Of a DNA stretch of 30,052 bases, positions 29,964-30,052 are shown one piece after another (positions within the stretch are counted from its first letter, which is position 1; every line of letters starts with the position of its first letter). A program made the translations under genes and the position numbers. The stretch spans positions 1-30,052 of the forward strand of contig JAEWEG010000090.1 of NCBI GenBank assembly GCA_023389575.1, in the 5' to 3' direction. This DNA is from Chloroflexota bacterium. GTDB lineage: Bacteria; Chloroflexota; Chloroflexia; Thermomicrobiales; UBA6265. The notes under the pieces were generated by a model. The model was not told the DNA's origin. It made no database searches and was given only the letters and a program-made list of their open reading frames with translations.

Positions 29964-30052
29964 CGACTTCCACCGCTACGTAGACCGTGGTCAGATTGTT
30001 GAAGTTGCTCACGCCGGGCCTCACCTGGATGATCAGCGTCGCCGTTTGCGGA
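29956..30052 (-). CDS. C-terminal fragment of an unidentified protein, possibly MreC-like (partial)
   Basis: On the minus strand an open frame enters from beyond the window and stops with TAA at 29958-29956, overlapping the murT start by 8 bases. The visible 31 residues include TATLIIQVRPGVSNFNNL and TTVYVAVEVDE. The pattern V-x-P-x-V-x-F-x-x-L-x-x-V-x-V resembles the last strands of the rod-shape protein MreC, but 31 residues are too few to be sure. Tight coupling to murT suggests an envelope-related role. Confidence 0.45.
   Translation of the reverse strand, partial: PQTATLIIQVRPGVSNFNNLTTVYVAVEVDE

Noticed and set aside
1..30052. CRISPR array, insertion sequence, prophage or defence system
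   Set aside because: No regularly spaced repeats, transposase, integrase, phage or defence genes were seen in any frame with recognisable sequence.

Overview
The window is GC-rich (mostly C/G third codon positions) with short spacers and compact operons. Its gene content suggests a member of the Chloroflexota, most likely Thermomicrobia/Thermomicrobiales. The pointers are twin-arginine secreted ABC binding proteins, CO-dehydrogenase-type subunits, a MurT/GatD pair, a PBP1A-type synthase with a long acidic tail, and dispersed hairpin repeats. This taxonomy is inferred from gene content and has not been tested by a search.

Layout. Positions 1-174 hold the end of a secreted LolA/LppX-like protein. 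Positions 279-2959 (minus strand) are a metal-efflux cassette: an ArsR/SmtB repressor translationally coupled to a Zn/Cd/Pb P1B-ATPase. Positions 3167-5598 (minus strand) carry infA with its own terminator, then a PF03706-type membrane protein and undecaprenyl-diphosphatase UppP. Positions 5973-8240 (plus strand) carry a GNAT acetyltransferase and an M3 oligoendopeptidase. Positions 8537-13049 (minus strand) are a peptide-type ABC importer operon (binding protein, two permeases) ending in a Tat-exported M23 peptidase. Positions 13382-13736 hold a frameshifted remnant of another binding protein. Positions 14020-17284 (plus strand) are a sugar-type ABC importer (binding protein, MalF-like, MalG-like). 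Positions 17753-21208 (plus strand) are a second peptide-type importer (binding protein, two permeases). Positions 21645-23548 (plus strand) are coxG, coxS and coxM-like genes without the molybdenum large subunit. Positions 23545-24039 (minus strand) are an unknown gene. Positions 24303-26888 (plus strand) encode PBP1A. Positions 26981-27604 (minus strand) encode an Lrp/AsnC regulator with an Arg-rich tail. Positions 27797-29963 (minus strand) encode MurT and GatD, preceded by the overlapping 3' end of a gene that may be mreC-like.

How the genes fit together. Cell-wall functions recur: UppP recycles the lipid carrier, PBP1A polymerises and cross-links glycan, MurT/GatD amidates lipid II stem glutamate, and the M23 enzyme cleaves peptidoglycan or related peptides. 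Uptake functions also recur: three ABC importers are present, none with an ATPase subunit in the window, so their ATPases must be encoded elsewhere or shared. I did not find a clearly novel system such as a CRISPR array, a defence island or a biosynthetic cluster. The least explained items are a 110-bp inverted-repeat element upstream of the cox genes, the orphan coxGSM set, the M23 gene inside a peptide importer operon, and a cysteine-rich coupling loop in one permease.
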